Positions 11,238-21,777 of a DNA stretch of 64,000 bases are shown piece by piece. The translations under genes and the position numbers were made by a program. A model generated the notes under the pieces. That model was not told where the DNA came from and did not search any database. It saw only the letters and a list, made by a program, of their open reading frames with translations. The stretch is from assembly GCA_037954665.1 (NCBI GenBank), contig JBBMOL010000118.1:1054001-1118000 (forward strand). The letters run 5' to 3'. Position 1 is the stretch's first letter; each line of letters begins with the position of its first letter. This DNA comes from Laguncularia racemosa. Taxonomy: Eukaryota > Streptophyta > Magnoliopsida > Myrtales > Combretaceae.

Positions 11238-11639
11238 AATTCCGTCAGGATCTCTCCTAGAAACATGCACGGTCTCCATACACAGCCAGGGAACACGACC
11301 GTGTATTACGCCAGACATATTCCCAGAAGCATACACGGCTTTGAGGCACAACCGTGTATACGACAGAGAATAGACGTGTATATTTATATTTATTTCCAAG
11401 TGTACATCTATATTTCCTTTTTTATGTATTTTTCTAGAAGAGTATATATATAGTTATTAGGTCATTTTAGGGTTAGCTTTTATTCAATATTCGATACATA
11501 CTTTTAGAGGCGAGTTTCTCTGTATTTTCGATTGTGCGTAATCGAAATTTATCGAAGAATAAACTCTGATTCTTCTTTGTTTATTCTAGAGTTCCAATCC
11601 TAGAATTGGTCTCGGGTTTATGCTTTCCTCGTTGCGTCA
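11238..11639 (+). repeat. Inverted LTR fragment at the right end (copy 1)
   Basis: This is the reverse complement of about 9372-9774, opposite in orientation to the other LTR parts, and it ends TGCGTCA directly before the second GTAGT. The junction with the direct fragment (11232-11238) carries only a few unmatched bases. Confidence 0.9.
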
Positions 11640-11644
11640 GTAGT

Positions 11645-13726
11645 AGAGTAGCGATAACAAGAAGAGTTTCGATAAGGAAAATGAGGAGATTGAGAACGAG
11701 GGAGATGAGGTACCAAAAGAAGAGTTTCCAACCGTACATACTTACTTGAGATAGCTAATATATCATACAGAGCAAGCTGAACCACCAACCATGCCAGTTG
11801 GAGATTCTATTCCGTATTACAATTATGAGGGCGATAGTGGTCATATTTATTTCGAGCAGGAGCAAACCAATCTTTACAGTGGTTTGAGCAGTAGTGATGA
11901 TTTCTATCAAGGCATGAGATTTAGGATGAAAGCAGATGTTACTTAAGCAATGAAGTCTTACCATGTGAAGAACTATTGCAACTTCACTATTGTAGAGTCC
12001 AGTCCACTACTGTGGTCTATTTGTTGTTTGAAAAGGGATGACAATTGTAAATGGAGGCTTCGAGCTCGAAAGAAGAAGTTGGAGGGCATGTTCGTAATAA
12101 CGAGATTTGAGGGTCCAAACACATGCAATAACCTACTGGTTAGTCAGGATCACCCACAATTGGATTGCAATCTTCTTGCTAGTCGATTTGTAAATCTTCT
12201 TAGAGAGAATCTTGATATGAAGGTGGCCAAGCTAACTTCTCTTGTCAAATAGGATCAGTAGGCGATAGGTATGAGGGGGAAAGAAATGGGCTATTGAACT
12301 CGTGTATGGAAACTGAGGGAAGTTTTATGATGAATTGCCAAAACTTCTCAATGCAATAGAAAATATAAATCTTGGAACATGAATAGATTGGGGGTAGAGC
12401 ATATCGAGTACCCCTAGTGTGTCTGCCTTCAGATAGGTATTTTGGGCCTTTGGGCTATGCATCACGACATGGAGATTCCTTAGACCTATTGTTACCATCG
12501 ATGCCACTTTTCTGTATGGGAAGTACACCTACAAGTTGCAAGTTGCTAGTTGCTTGTGGTGTTGATGGCAACAACCATATACTTCCGTTGGCATTCACTC
12601 TAGTTGATTAGAAGACAATTGAGACATGGGGCTAGTTTTTGAGGAAACTGAAGGAATATGTTATCGATGACCGTAAAGGTTGTGAAACCATTTGCCTTAT
12701 ATCAGATAAATACATAGGCATCAGATCAGCAGTCCAAGAAGTAGCGAATGGATGGCAGCCTCTATTTATGGTGTAGCAGTTTTGACTCCGACACATTGCG
12801 AGCAACTTCAACTTGGCACATAAAAACACTCAGTGTAATAAGTTGGTCAAATATGCCGAGTTGCAAGCATAATCTCGCAAGTTGAATTATGTGATAGAGC
12901 GGGTGGGGATGATTAAGTCAGATGCGTTAGATTAGTTTGACAATGTGCCATTAGATATCTGGACGCTAACTCATGATGGTTACTATCGGTTTGGATATAT
13001 GACCTCTAATGTTGTTGAAAGCTATAATTCCGTATTGAAGGGGGCTCGGGGGTTACCTGTGACTACTTTGGTGAAGAAAACATTCTACAACTGCGTTGGG
13101 TGCTTCGTCTAGAAGCAAATGAAGGCATTGAAGAATATAGCAAAGGGTAGAATTTTCACCAAATATGCAGCAAAAAAAAAAAAAAAATCGACCAATGGAG
13201 TTTACGAGCTAGCAACTACAGGGTCATCGACTATAGCAGGCACGGCAGGGTTTTTGAAGTCCTCACCGGTAGTTGTTGCGTCACCAGTGGGTTAAGGGGA
13301 GGGGGCTGAGCGTACATTATTGACTTTCCCGCAACATATGCAGTTGCTAGAAGTAACAAATCTACAGAATTCCATGCTCCCACACATATGTAGTGGCCAC
13401 CTCGCTTAGGCTTGATATGACGCATTCTATACTCGATTGGTACAGATGGACACATCAGGACCAAACATATACAATGCACTTCATGCCTATAGGGGACGAG
13501 TTAGATTGGCAGCTAGTGCACTTCCCGTCACTTTGCCTAAAGGGAGACCTCATATGTAAGAAGGGAAAGCCGAGGCGGAAAAGATACCACATGGAGATAG
13601 ACATTAGGAAGCATCTAGATCAAATCACATGTGGACTTTGTAGAGGGGATAGAAGTGGGGGGGGGGGGGGGGGGGGGGGGGAAGGGGCGCATAAAAGAAT
13701 AACGTGCCTACGTTGATGCGATAAAG
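11645..13726 (+). pseudogene. MULE transposase, DNA-binding and catalytic part
   Basis: After the LTR-element insertion the coding sequence resumes with an acidic stretch. A MuDR-type DNA-binding region follows (about 11950-12250, with CNWK-like CKWRLRARKKKLEG and FEGPNTCNN). The MULE catalytic domain includes TIDATFLYGKY (Asp at 12500-12502) and LISDKYIGI (Asp near 12704-12706). Many stops and some frame changes are present. The C-terminal block KGKPRRKRYHMEID precedes a knuckle-like CGLC...HKRITC that is split by a 25-base G run. A spliced last exon may follow. Confidence 0.85.
13657..13681. repeat. Homopolymer of 25 G inside the transposase zinc knuckle
   Basis: An uninterrupted G run lies between the codons for CGLCRGDRSG and those for GAHKRITC. 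It adds glycines, or shifts the frame, inside what looks like one knuckle. It may be a real expansion or an assembly artefact. Confidence 0.8.
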
Positions 13727-13808
13727 GTAACTGGTGGATACCAATACATATTTCATCACGTTCGACATTGCATTTGTGATGCTAACATTAGCTTTTTCTC
13801 TTTTGCAG
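13727..13808 (+). other. Possible last intron of the MULE transposase
   Basis: GATAAAG/GTAACTGG at the left and a pyrimidine-rich TTTTTCTCTTTTGCAG at the right would give an 82-base GT-AG intron just after the zinc knuckle. The length suits a plant intron. The open frame is already broken, so this rests on splice-site look only. Confidence 0.4.
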
Positions 13809-14159
13809 CATAGGTGAATCCTCGACTACTCCATCAAGTTTGTGGGAAGACATGGCAGAAGGAGATGCTTTATATTCTGTATATATACATGCAATTTTGT
13901 CATTTATTGAGAAGTTGTTTTGAATGTCGATTTGTTTAGATATTTGTTAAATGTTATGAAATATTTGAAGTTGTAAAATCGTATATGTACACATTGCATG
14001 TGAAAAAGGCAAGGGCTAATAGTGTTGGTGCATGAAATGCACACTAATTTATTACAAATTGTAAAAATACATAAATTTAATCATTGTAGTGGACCATATA
14101 CATATGTAAATAATTAAAAAAATCATTGTTTCCTATCCCTATCCCTTCCTATCTCCTAC
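13809..14159. other. Spacer between transposase and plant mobile domain pseudogene
   Basis: Contains the possible final transposase exon and downstream AT-rich sequence. The two MULE genes converge here, so both 3' ends should lie in this stretch. No other feature is seen. Confidence 0.4.
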
Positions 14160-15850
14160 CCTTAGTTAAATGCCTAGCTAGCTGAGTGAAGGTGTTGGAT
14201 GGCCTTACACGCGGAGTTGGAGGAGATTTAGACTCTTAGGTTAAATGTTGGTAGGGAGTACTGTCGAACACTCTCGAAGGCGTGAGACTCTACTCTGTTG
14301 GTTCATTGGATGATTCACCCTGGTATATAGGTTGCTTTTTAGGGCGTTACTTCTATGGAGCTGGCGGTGTTGGGACAAGACCACTTATAGAATACCGATG
14401 CAGTGTCTCGCCTGTTGATCGATCTATACCATTGCGAGTAACTGTCATGCATATCCTGAGGGCCTTCCATACGAATGACTTGACCAACCTGCTATTCCCA
14501 TATGTTCAAATAAATTGCATGTAGGTTGGTCCAATAAACATCAATCCGGTCACGTAGGTCAATTTCATGGAGCTTTGATTGCATGTTCACCGGCTACGGG
14601 ATATATTGAAACCCATCGAATTGCCTCACCACTTGATCTGGGAAATACCACTCAACAATGTGGAAACAATTAAGTAGCACCCAAGTCGTCTAAATGTGCA
14701 TGCCAGCTTTACAGAAATACAGCAGGAGATTAATTAAATTCCCATCACACGGCTTTCATTTAACCTAAAAAATAGGAAATTTTATTGACTTAAAGTGATA
14801 AATATGATAAATTACAAGGAAAAAAAAATTGATTACTGAGGTACCTATGACATATTTTACTTGTCCAATACATCCTGATATGCGTCGACTACGTACGTGG
14901 GGTGAAACTGTGTGTCTCTCCGCGTGTTCTAATGTGCCGCTAGCAGACATCCAGTTGGTATAGATTGTCCATATCAACTAATGGGTGCAATGTGGGGAAA
15001 TCTGTCCCAAGCCCATTCCTGTAGCAGCCCCTCCAATCTTGTGTGCCGATGGTAATGATGTGACATATTGTTGGCGATACAACTATGCCAGACATGCGGA
15101 CCCACAACTATATGTCCTAACGATGTCAAAATGTTCCAGTAAAGGTAACCACATCTCATAGACGGGGGCACTGGATTTATCAACAAAGATAAATCTCCCT
15201 AAGAGCTGCAGTATGTATGCATGGGTAGCTCGATATATTTACTCCACATCGGCGTTCGGTGGGATCAGCCAAAACATATCATGGAGCCATATCATACTAA
15301 TGCGGCCCCCTACCACTAGACCCTGGTCTTGCCCCTAGTGGTTCCTCGCATATCGCTCCCCAATCCAGGAAACTACTCCCTATAACTGCCTATCCATCCA
15401 CAAGGAGTACCAATTGGATCTTCACATCTTGTAGCGTAATTTTAAACTCCCTTGTTGGCTTGTGGAATGTGTGCATCTCTAGACGCCATTGCTCCACCAA
15501 TGCTGTAATCATGTGCCAATCAAGGGGTATGTATAGTAAACAACTCACACCTTTGAAGCTAGCCAGCTACAAGTATGGCTCCATTCGAGTATTAAAAAGG
15601 ATGATACGCTTGTCATCATGGAGTGACAACTTACGTTGTCGAACAGCGAGGGTTAATTGATCCTATGCCAACAACATGTGAAATGTTTTCCTATTTCTAG
15701 TGCAATATAAACTAATAGATAAGTGAAACATCGATTACCTCTCCATCCCAGATAGCCTGTGATCGATGACTTGCTTGCTAAGTCAAGACTGAAGGATCGA
15801 AAGGTCCAAGCTCTATCTATTATGCAAAACCATACAAATATTTTCACTTT
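14160..15850 (-). pseudogene. Plant mobile domain (MAIN-like) gene carried by the MULE
   Basis: Minus-strand reading gives several plant mobile domain blocks in order: a start-side block near 15490-15430, then THAYILQLLGRFIFVDKSS (about 15230-15170), MWLPLLEHFDIVRTYSCGS (about 15160-15100), and PDQVVRQFDGFQYIP (about 14645-14595) followed by LHEIDLRDRIDVYWTNLHA. Known relatives include Arabidopsis MAIN and MAIL1, which act in genome maintenance and silencing; the domain also occurs widely in plant transposons. In-frame stops and at least one frame change break it. It lies between transposase and terminal repeat, antisense to the transposase. Confidence 0.82.
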
Positions 15851-16930
15851 GCAATAAATACTGAATTTTTCACTAATCGCATTTAATTAACAGATAAATG
15901 TTAACTGCTTAATTTTATGACTAATACTACAAAACCATACAAATATATTACATTTGCAATGAATGCAAAATTTTTCACTAATTAATTTTATAGCAATTAA
16001 TTAACGATGTATTAACCACAAATCTCCTTTGATTAACGAATAATTAATAACTAATTAATTTTATAACCCATTCTACAAAACCATACAAATATTTTCACTT
16101 TGCAACAAATACTTAATTTTTCACTAATTAATTATATAACAATTGATTAACGACATATTAACGACTAATCACATTTAATTAACAGATAATTATTAATTTC
16201 TTAATTTTATGACTAATTCTATGAAACCATACAAATATTTTACATTTACAATGAACACAAAATTTTTCACTAATTAATTTTATAGCAATTAATTAGCGAT
16301 TTATTAACCACTAATCCCCTTTAATTAATGGATAATTAATAACAAATTAATTTTATAACTCATTCTACAAAACCATACAAATATTTTCACTTTGCAACAA
16401 ATACAAAAGTTTTCACTAATTAATTTTATAAAAATTAATTAACGACTAATCACTTTAATTAATAGATAATTAACAACTATTTACTTTTATGCCTAATTCT
16501 ACATAACCATACAAATATTTTTCATTTGCAAAGAATAGAAAATTTTTTACTAATTAATTTTATATCAATTAATTGACGACTAATTATCTTTAATTAATGG
16601 ATAATTAATAATTACTTACTTTTATGACTAATTCTACAAAACCATACAAATATTTTTTATTTGCAACTAATACGAAATTTTTCAATAATTAATTTATAAC
16701 AATTAATTAATGACATATTAACGACTAATTACCTTTAATTAACAGGTAATTATCAACTACTTACTTTTAAGACTAATTTTACAAAACCATACAAATATTT
16801 TTCATTTGCAATGAATAGGAAATTTTTCACTAATTAATTTTGTACCAATTAATTAACGACTAATTACTACTAATTAAGAGTTAATTAACAATAACTTAAT
16901 TTAATGACTATGTTTACAAAAATACATTAT
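15829..16930. repeat. Satellite array, eight copies of a ~145 bp AT-rich unit
   Basis: CATACAAATATT recurs at about 15831, 15936, 16082, 16228, 16374, 16508, 16643 and 16788, giving spacings of 105, 146, 146, 146, 134, 135 and 145. Each unit continues with TTTTCACTAATTAATTTTAT, AATTAATTAACGAC and TTTATGACTAATTCTAC blocks. The array sits inside the MULE, between the mobile-domain pseudogene and the right terminal repeat, and overlaps the pseudogene by about 20 bases. Confidence 0.9.
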
Positions 16931-17498
16931 AATAACATAAGTACATAATTCATTTACTAATTTTAATTAATTATATATTAACAATTATTTAATTGCTAGT
17001 TAATAGTTGATAATAATAATTACTATTTTAATAAAATTTATGCATTTTATATATTTACGAGTTTTTTTTTTTTTTTGCATTTATCCAAAGTAGTATAACA
17101 ACGATAAAAATAAAAGTTTTCTTAAGAAAATACACCGAGATCTTGATGAAGATATTTCCACACATGTTGAAATAGAGTAAAACCTACGTAAAATATAAAT
17201 TATGAAAACAAAAATTTACAAACAACAATAGAGAGTGAGGTTTATAGAGAAAATTGAAACATGGAAATGTGAAAATATGAATTGAGGATTCGTATTTATA
17301 TTATAAACTATCAGTGCAAATTTTCCTATTTATTACTATGTATTACTGTATCACTTTTATTAGTTTGCAGACATACTTTTGTAATAATTTTATAGGTTTG
17401 CAGTTTCTTTATAGCTTTACAGTGTTATATACTTTATAGGTTTGTAGGATAAGATTCCATAGGATTGTAGCAAAAAAAAAAAAAAATTGATGTTATAC
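16931..17498. other. MULE right subterminal region
   Basis: AT-rich sequence with runs of T (17065-17078) and A (17471-17485). No gene. A decayed continuation of the satellite may extend to about 17030. Confidence 0.45.
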
Positions 17499-17630
17499 TG
17501 AAGGCGTGGACCTCGTAAAAATTTGCAGGTGCATATGCGATCCATGACTTCGCACCCTATTTTAGTAATAATTTTTACGGCTACAATATTTACGTATTTT
17601 TTAAAATCATAATATTTAAGTATGTAACCC
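17499..17630 (-). repeat. Right terminal inverted repeat of the MULE
   Basis: The reverse complement of 7621-7780, with the outer 110 bases closely matching. It ends TATGTAACCC, followed after one base by the second copy of the imperfect target duplication. Confidence 0.88.
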
Positions 17631-17640
17631 AGAGAAAAAG

Positions 17641-20036
17641 GTTTCAATTATTGCCTAATACTCTTTTTTTTTTTTTACTAGGAATTATTGCCCAGCATAT
17701 GATTGCCAACAATTACACACACATGCCATGCAATTATAGGATCACAAATAGATATGTTCAACATGTATCTCATAATCATTCAATTATTTATTTTTTTATT
17801 TACGCATTACATGTAACACAGTCTTAGTGTCCCAAGAGTTGGGATAACACAAGATTTGAAACTTACATATACAATATGTATATATATGGTGCTAAGTACT
17901 CCCCATAATCCTAGAGTCCACAAGTTAAACTTGTAAGATGCTACACCAAGATAATTATTAAGATGGTTTGCAACTCTATATAAGGACAACTCCACAATGA
18001 TTATTAAGATGCTACACCAAGATAATTGGTATTTTCGATCCCATGGTCCTAGCTAAGTGTTGAGCCTAGTTTTAATTTTTTTTCTTAATTTAACTTAGAT
18101 TAAGCTTAGCTCGCTTAATATAAGTTACTCAAAAGCAAAATTAAGGAAAAACTCTATTATTTTAAAAATTGGAGTTGTCACCAATATAAGTTGGAAAGCA
18201 AAAAAGAGTTAAGGTTAACTAGGTGGATTAACTTTAACTAACTACTAGTCCATGAAATTTCTAAAAAAAAATCCTTCTAGAAAAAATAATAAAAAATATT
18301 AAGCTTGGGAGCCTAATATATTAAACTCTAAATGATTATCACTTATTATTTTTCAAAAATATGAATTAAAGGTTTTATGTAATTTTCTTCATGATTATAT
18401 ATAAGAAAAATGATATTTTCATGCAAAATGAGACATAAAACAAGGCAATACAAAATAAAGATTTTTATTTTTTTAAAGAATTTTATTATTATTATTATTA
18501 TTTTTATTTTGAAAATATATTTTGAAAAAATAATTTTTACAATTTTTATGATCGTCTTGTAGGTACTTACATTCTTACTAGTTAAAATCAAACCAAAGTA
18601 GCTATTTTTTTTTTTTATAAAACTTTAGTGTGTTAATGAATTTTATATACAAAAAGCACCAAGTTTACGTTTATTATTGTTTTATCGTTTTAATTTTTAT
18701 TAAAAAAGAAAAAAACTCTAATGCTTAAGTTTTATTCCCATTTTTTTTTTAAATTAAAGACTTTCTACCTTTAAAAAATACCAATTAAATTTTTTATTTC
18801 ATGAAAATCTTTTTCTAAGTGACAATATATATATTTATTTTTTTTCAAAAAGGTGTTTTAATTGATAAAATCATACCATAGAAAAAAAATTATTTTTAAT
18901 TTTTGTTTTTTTTTCTTATTTTTAAATTTTTCTGTTTATTACTTATTATTTTAATAAAAAAATTACTTAAAAACCTAATTGATCCCAAACAACGATTATA
19001 CCACAACACCTGAAGTCTATACAATGTTCCAACTAAACACTAAATATTATAACTATGCAGCTTTTGTTAAAACAACCTACATGCCTAAAAACGTCAAAAA
19101 TGTAACTTTCCCGAAAATGCAAGTCAGGATTAGGAATTCTGACATGCGCTAAACGCACTTTTAACCATGAAAACCTTAAGATGTAAGTTTTACTAAAAAA
19201 AAAAAAAAGCTTTTCTTCTTCCCTCTTTTTTTTTTATTTAGTTTCGTTTATAAAAGATGCAAGAACCTTTCTTGATGCAAACATGAAAAACTACATCGCA
19301 AGTTATTCTCCTCCGTTTCCTTTTCATTACGACCTTTATAACAAATGTGATGGAGTAAGTATCTACACATGTAGGCTACACAAACGATCTATTGAATTGC
19401 ACCTATCGCACTTATTACTTAGCAAAGCCTCTTTTTTTTTTCTTTTCTTTTTTATTTTTACTTTTATTTTATTTTATTTTATTTCTTTTTGTTGCAAGGC
19501 CATTCATAATTAATCTATGCATAAATACTAACAAAGCCTAATAATAATCCATGTCACTAATTGATAGAGAAAATGTCAATAACAACCACCACGCAAATTA
19601 CAACACTCCAACTTCCAATAACACTTTAAATGAAACACTAAACGGACTTTGGCAAACATGCACGTAGCATAGAATATGAAAAAAATGACATTGATAATCA
19701 GCACTCCGCACTCGTATAAAGACATATCACATGTTCCAATATTTTAAAATTTAATGATAACTACATTCAAGTTAGAAAGCTTAATGAGAGTTGGAAGATT
19801 ACTGGAAAACAGCAAAGAGACTTAAAAGATTTCGATTCCCTTATCAGTAGGCAGCTTTAGGTATTTATATGTAGTACCAAGGTGTGGTTATCCTTGGAGA
19901 ACACGAGGCATATTTATGGTTACATGTTTAGGGTATTCAAGTAGCGGGAGAGTGGGTGACTTTGGAAACTAATGATTTGCAACAAAGTTCTATTTTTAGT
20001 TGACTAGGTTAAGGGTTGTGGGTGAAAAGGCTAGGA
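17641..20036. other. AT-rich DNA with no recognised gene
   Basis: I see homopolymer and short-repeat runs (ATT repeats near 18485-18500, T-runs at 18605-18617 and 19432-19460) but no retroelement or transposase similarity. Frames here encode only low-complexity hydrophobic strings. It may be old intergenic DNA between the MULE and the second gag-only element. Confidence 0.5.
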
Positions 20037-20041
20037 TCTCA

Positions 20042-20495
20042 TGACACAGCGAGTTAGCGTAGAGAAGCCTAAGACTCACTCAACGAATGAATCTCACATA
20101 CACACAATGGTTGTGCACAACCCGTTAAAGGAGAGAAGTCTCTCACAAAATGTGTTTCAAATATAAAATAAGTCGTAACCCTAACATGACTGACAAAAGG
20201 GTATATATACCCCTTCTTAAATTATCTAAACGAAAAAAAAAGAAAACCTAAACGCCCACATGGAAATAAATAATGACATACACGTCTATAACCTATCGTA
20301 TACACGGCCGTGTCCCAAGCCGTGCCCGAACCCGTGTAAGCTTCTGTGAGGATCCTGCTAGAACACACGACCGTGTCTCCGACCATGCCTGAACCCGTGT
20401 AAGCTTCTGTGAGAATCCTGATAGAACACACGGCCGTGTCTCTGGCCGTACCTGTACCCGTGTGTCAACCTGTGTCCTCCACGATGTTTGCATCA
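20042..20495 (-). repeat. 3' LTR of gag-only copy 2
   Basis: 454 bases, TGACACAGCG to GTTTGCATCA on the plus strand, nearly identical to 21778-22233. Holds CACGGCCGTG palindromes and decayed forms near 20305-20450. Confidence 0.93.
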
Positions 20496-21743
20496 TTCTC
20501 TCCCACCTACAAAGAACTCGACCCGAGTTCTCTTCTTGATAAATATGCTTTCCATGTTGTTCCCTCTCTTTGAATCGTCTTGATTTATCCCATTTATCTC
20601 GTCGCTTGACCATGGGTCGCACTACATCATCCACCACACTCAGAGTAACACTTGTCATCGAATCTTTTATTAAATTCCTTCGTGTCCAATCCGGATGGAT
20701 TTGAGTGTTAATGGGAGAATCATCTTCTATGTTGATAGGAAGCAATAGAACAGTTGCACTTATTACCTCTAGGGCTTCCTCTGGGTTGGAATATAAGTTT
20801 TTAGGCAAAGCATCGAACTCTACATCTTTAATCTCCTTCGTTGGCGCAATGATTATGCTCAGAGTATCTCCAGCCTTCGACTCTTCAGTCACCATCATCA
20901 CCTGCTCGTCATTCAACAAAGGCTCCTCCACAATAGCTTCCTCTCCAACACAAATTTTGTCAGCTTCAACTACTTTTCCACTGCCCCTACCATCATCAAT
21001 CAACGTATTATGATCGTCAAGGGTTGAGTTTTTCTCTTGTTTGACCATCTCCTCCTCTCCTCCTTAAGCACTTCCGGAATTAAGTTTACTGGCTTAGGTG
21101 TTTGTGGAATTTTCTGAGGAAGGATTCGCTCGTAATCAAGGGGAAAGAACTTTCGTTCTAGCAAGTATTGCATCATAAACCAAGTCCTCACCGGATCTTT
21201 ACCCTCAAGGTGTCTTACTCCCCGAAGTCATTCCCACCAATACAATGCATCACCCCACAAAAGACTCTCCACTAACTCTATCTTCATTCCCTCTGAAACC
21301 CTCATATGGTCAAAAAATCTTTCTATGTCCTCTACCCAAACCTAAAACTCATTCAGACTCTCGGTACCATCAAACTTCGATACAACATATTTAAATTGAG
21401 AAAAGATTTCATTTTTATACTTGTAATCACATCTGTTGTACCGTCTTATGTTACCATGGCCTCTTCTCCTAGGCAAATTATTAAAAATCTCGTCTTCATC
21501 ATCCGTATCATAAGTAACAGAACTGTTCCTTGGATCGCCTTCCAGTCATCTCCAATAGACCTGCCTGCTACTGTTGGTATTGGATCGATAGATCGGGGCC
21601 TCAAGACGCTGTTCCTCTCGCCGGATTTTCTGATCCATGGTCTCCTCTACCGCCCTTCGTATTGGTTGCCCGTAACGTAGGACTTCCATATCCCAAACAA
21701 CGTCCGGAACATGACCGCCTCCTGAACTACCATCACCTGACAT
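20293..21743 (-). pseudogene. gag of gag-only copy 2, reading into the LTR
   Basis: The start is the ATG at 21743 (MSGDGSSGGG). The frame is broken by a TGA near 21545 (CGA in copy 1) and by TGA at 21230-21228, codon 172, the same codon that is TAA in copy 1. It resumes with the gag core DPVRTWFMMQYLLERKFFPLDY counterpart at 21191. An 8-base-type duplication near 21050 shifts the frame. The next frame then runs 251 codons from 21048 through the polypurine tract to 20293, inside the 3' LTR. A particle-forming RNA-binding role is inferred from the gag core only. Confidence 0.85.
20496..20507 (-). other. Polypurine tract of gag-only copy 2
   Basis: GGTGGGAGAGAA on the minus strand, directly before the 3' LTR and identical to copy 1. 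The gag frame runs through it into the LTR. Confidence 0.85.
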
Positions 21744-21763
21744 CTCCACAGGAAATTTTCCTT

Positions 21764-21775
21764 GCTCTAATACCA
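21764..21775 (-). other. Primer-binding site, initiator tRNA(Met)
   Basis: TGGTATTAGAGC on the minus strand, one C-to-T change from the standard site, two bases inside the LTR. Confidence 0.88.
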
Positions 21776-21777
21776 AC

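Larger units (their letters stand above)
9372..11639 (-). mobile_element. Gag-only LTR element (TR-GAG-like), copy 1, right end inverted
   Basis: On the minus strand the layout is priming site (11095-11084), gag (11064 to about 9900), polypurine tract (9851-9840) and 3' LTR (9839-9372). No protease, reverse transcriptase or integrase is present, as in the described TR-GAG class of non-autonomous elements. The right end is abnormal: 135 bases of direct LTR (11098-11232) followed by an inverted copy of the first 402 bases of the LTR (11238-11639). Both outer ends are therefore the same LTR terminus (TGACGCA / TGCGTCA). An exact 5 bp duplication, GTAGT, flanks the whole structure. Confidence 0.9.
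7621..17630. mobile_element. Mutator-like element (MULE) with long inverted repeats
   Basis: The ends GGGTTACATACTTAAATATT (7621) and its inverted copy (to 17630) start similar terminal repeats of about 160 and 132 bases, flanked by an imperfect 9 bp duplication. Between them lie a decayed MuDR-family transposase (+), an antisense plant-mobile-domain pseudogene and a satellite array. A 2268-base gag-only LTR element (9372-11639) later landed in the transposase, so the MULE was about 7.7 kb at insertion. It is autonomous in type, but all coding parts are now broken. Confidence 0.88.

Noticed and set aside
14282..14524. Plus-strand 80-codon frame in the MULE
   Set aside because: It overlaps the antisense plant mobile domain pseudogene, whose motifs are on the minus strand.
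15829..16930. Regular array that could look like a CRISPR
   Set aside because: Units are contiguous, 105-146 bases, AT-rich and without unique spacers of equal length. It lies inside a eukaryotic transposon.
18346..18591. Ile- and Lys-rich minus-strand frame
   Set aside because: Made by an ATT/AAT microsatellite and poly-T sequence; no motif or codon structure.
19283..19513. 76-codon frame with a hydrophobic end
   Set aside because: The hydrophobic part is a T-rich run; no homology or start context supports a gene.
17641..20036. Possible host gene between the MULE and the second gag-only element
   Set aside because: No frame over about 80 codons, no splice-site pattern and no recognisable domain.
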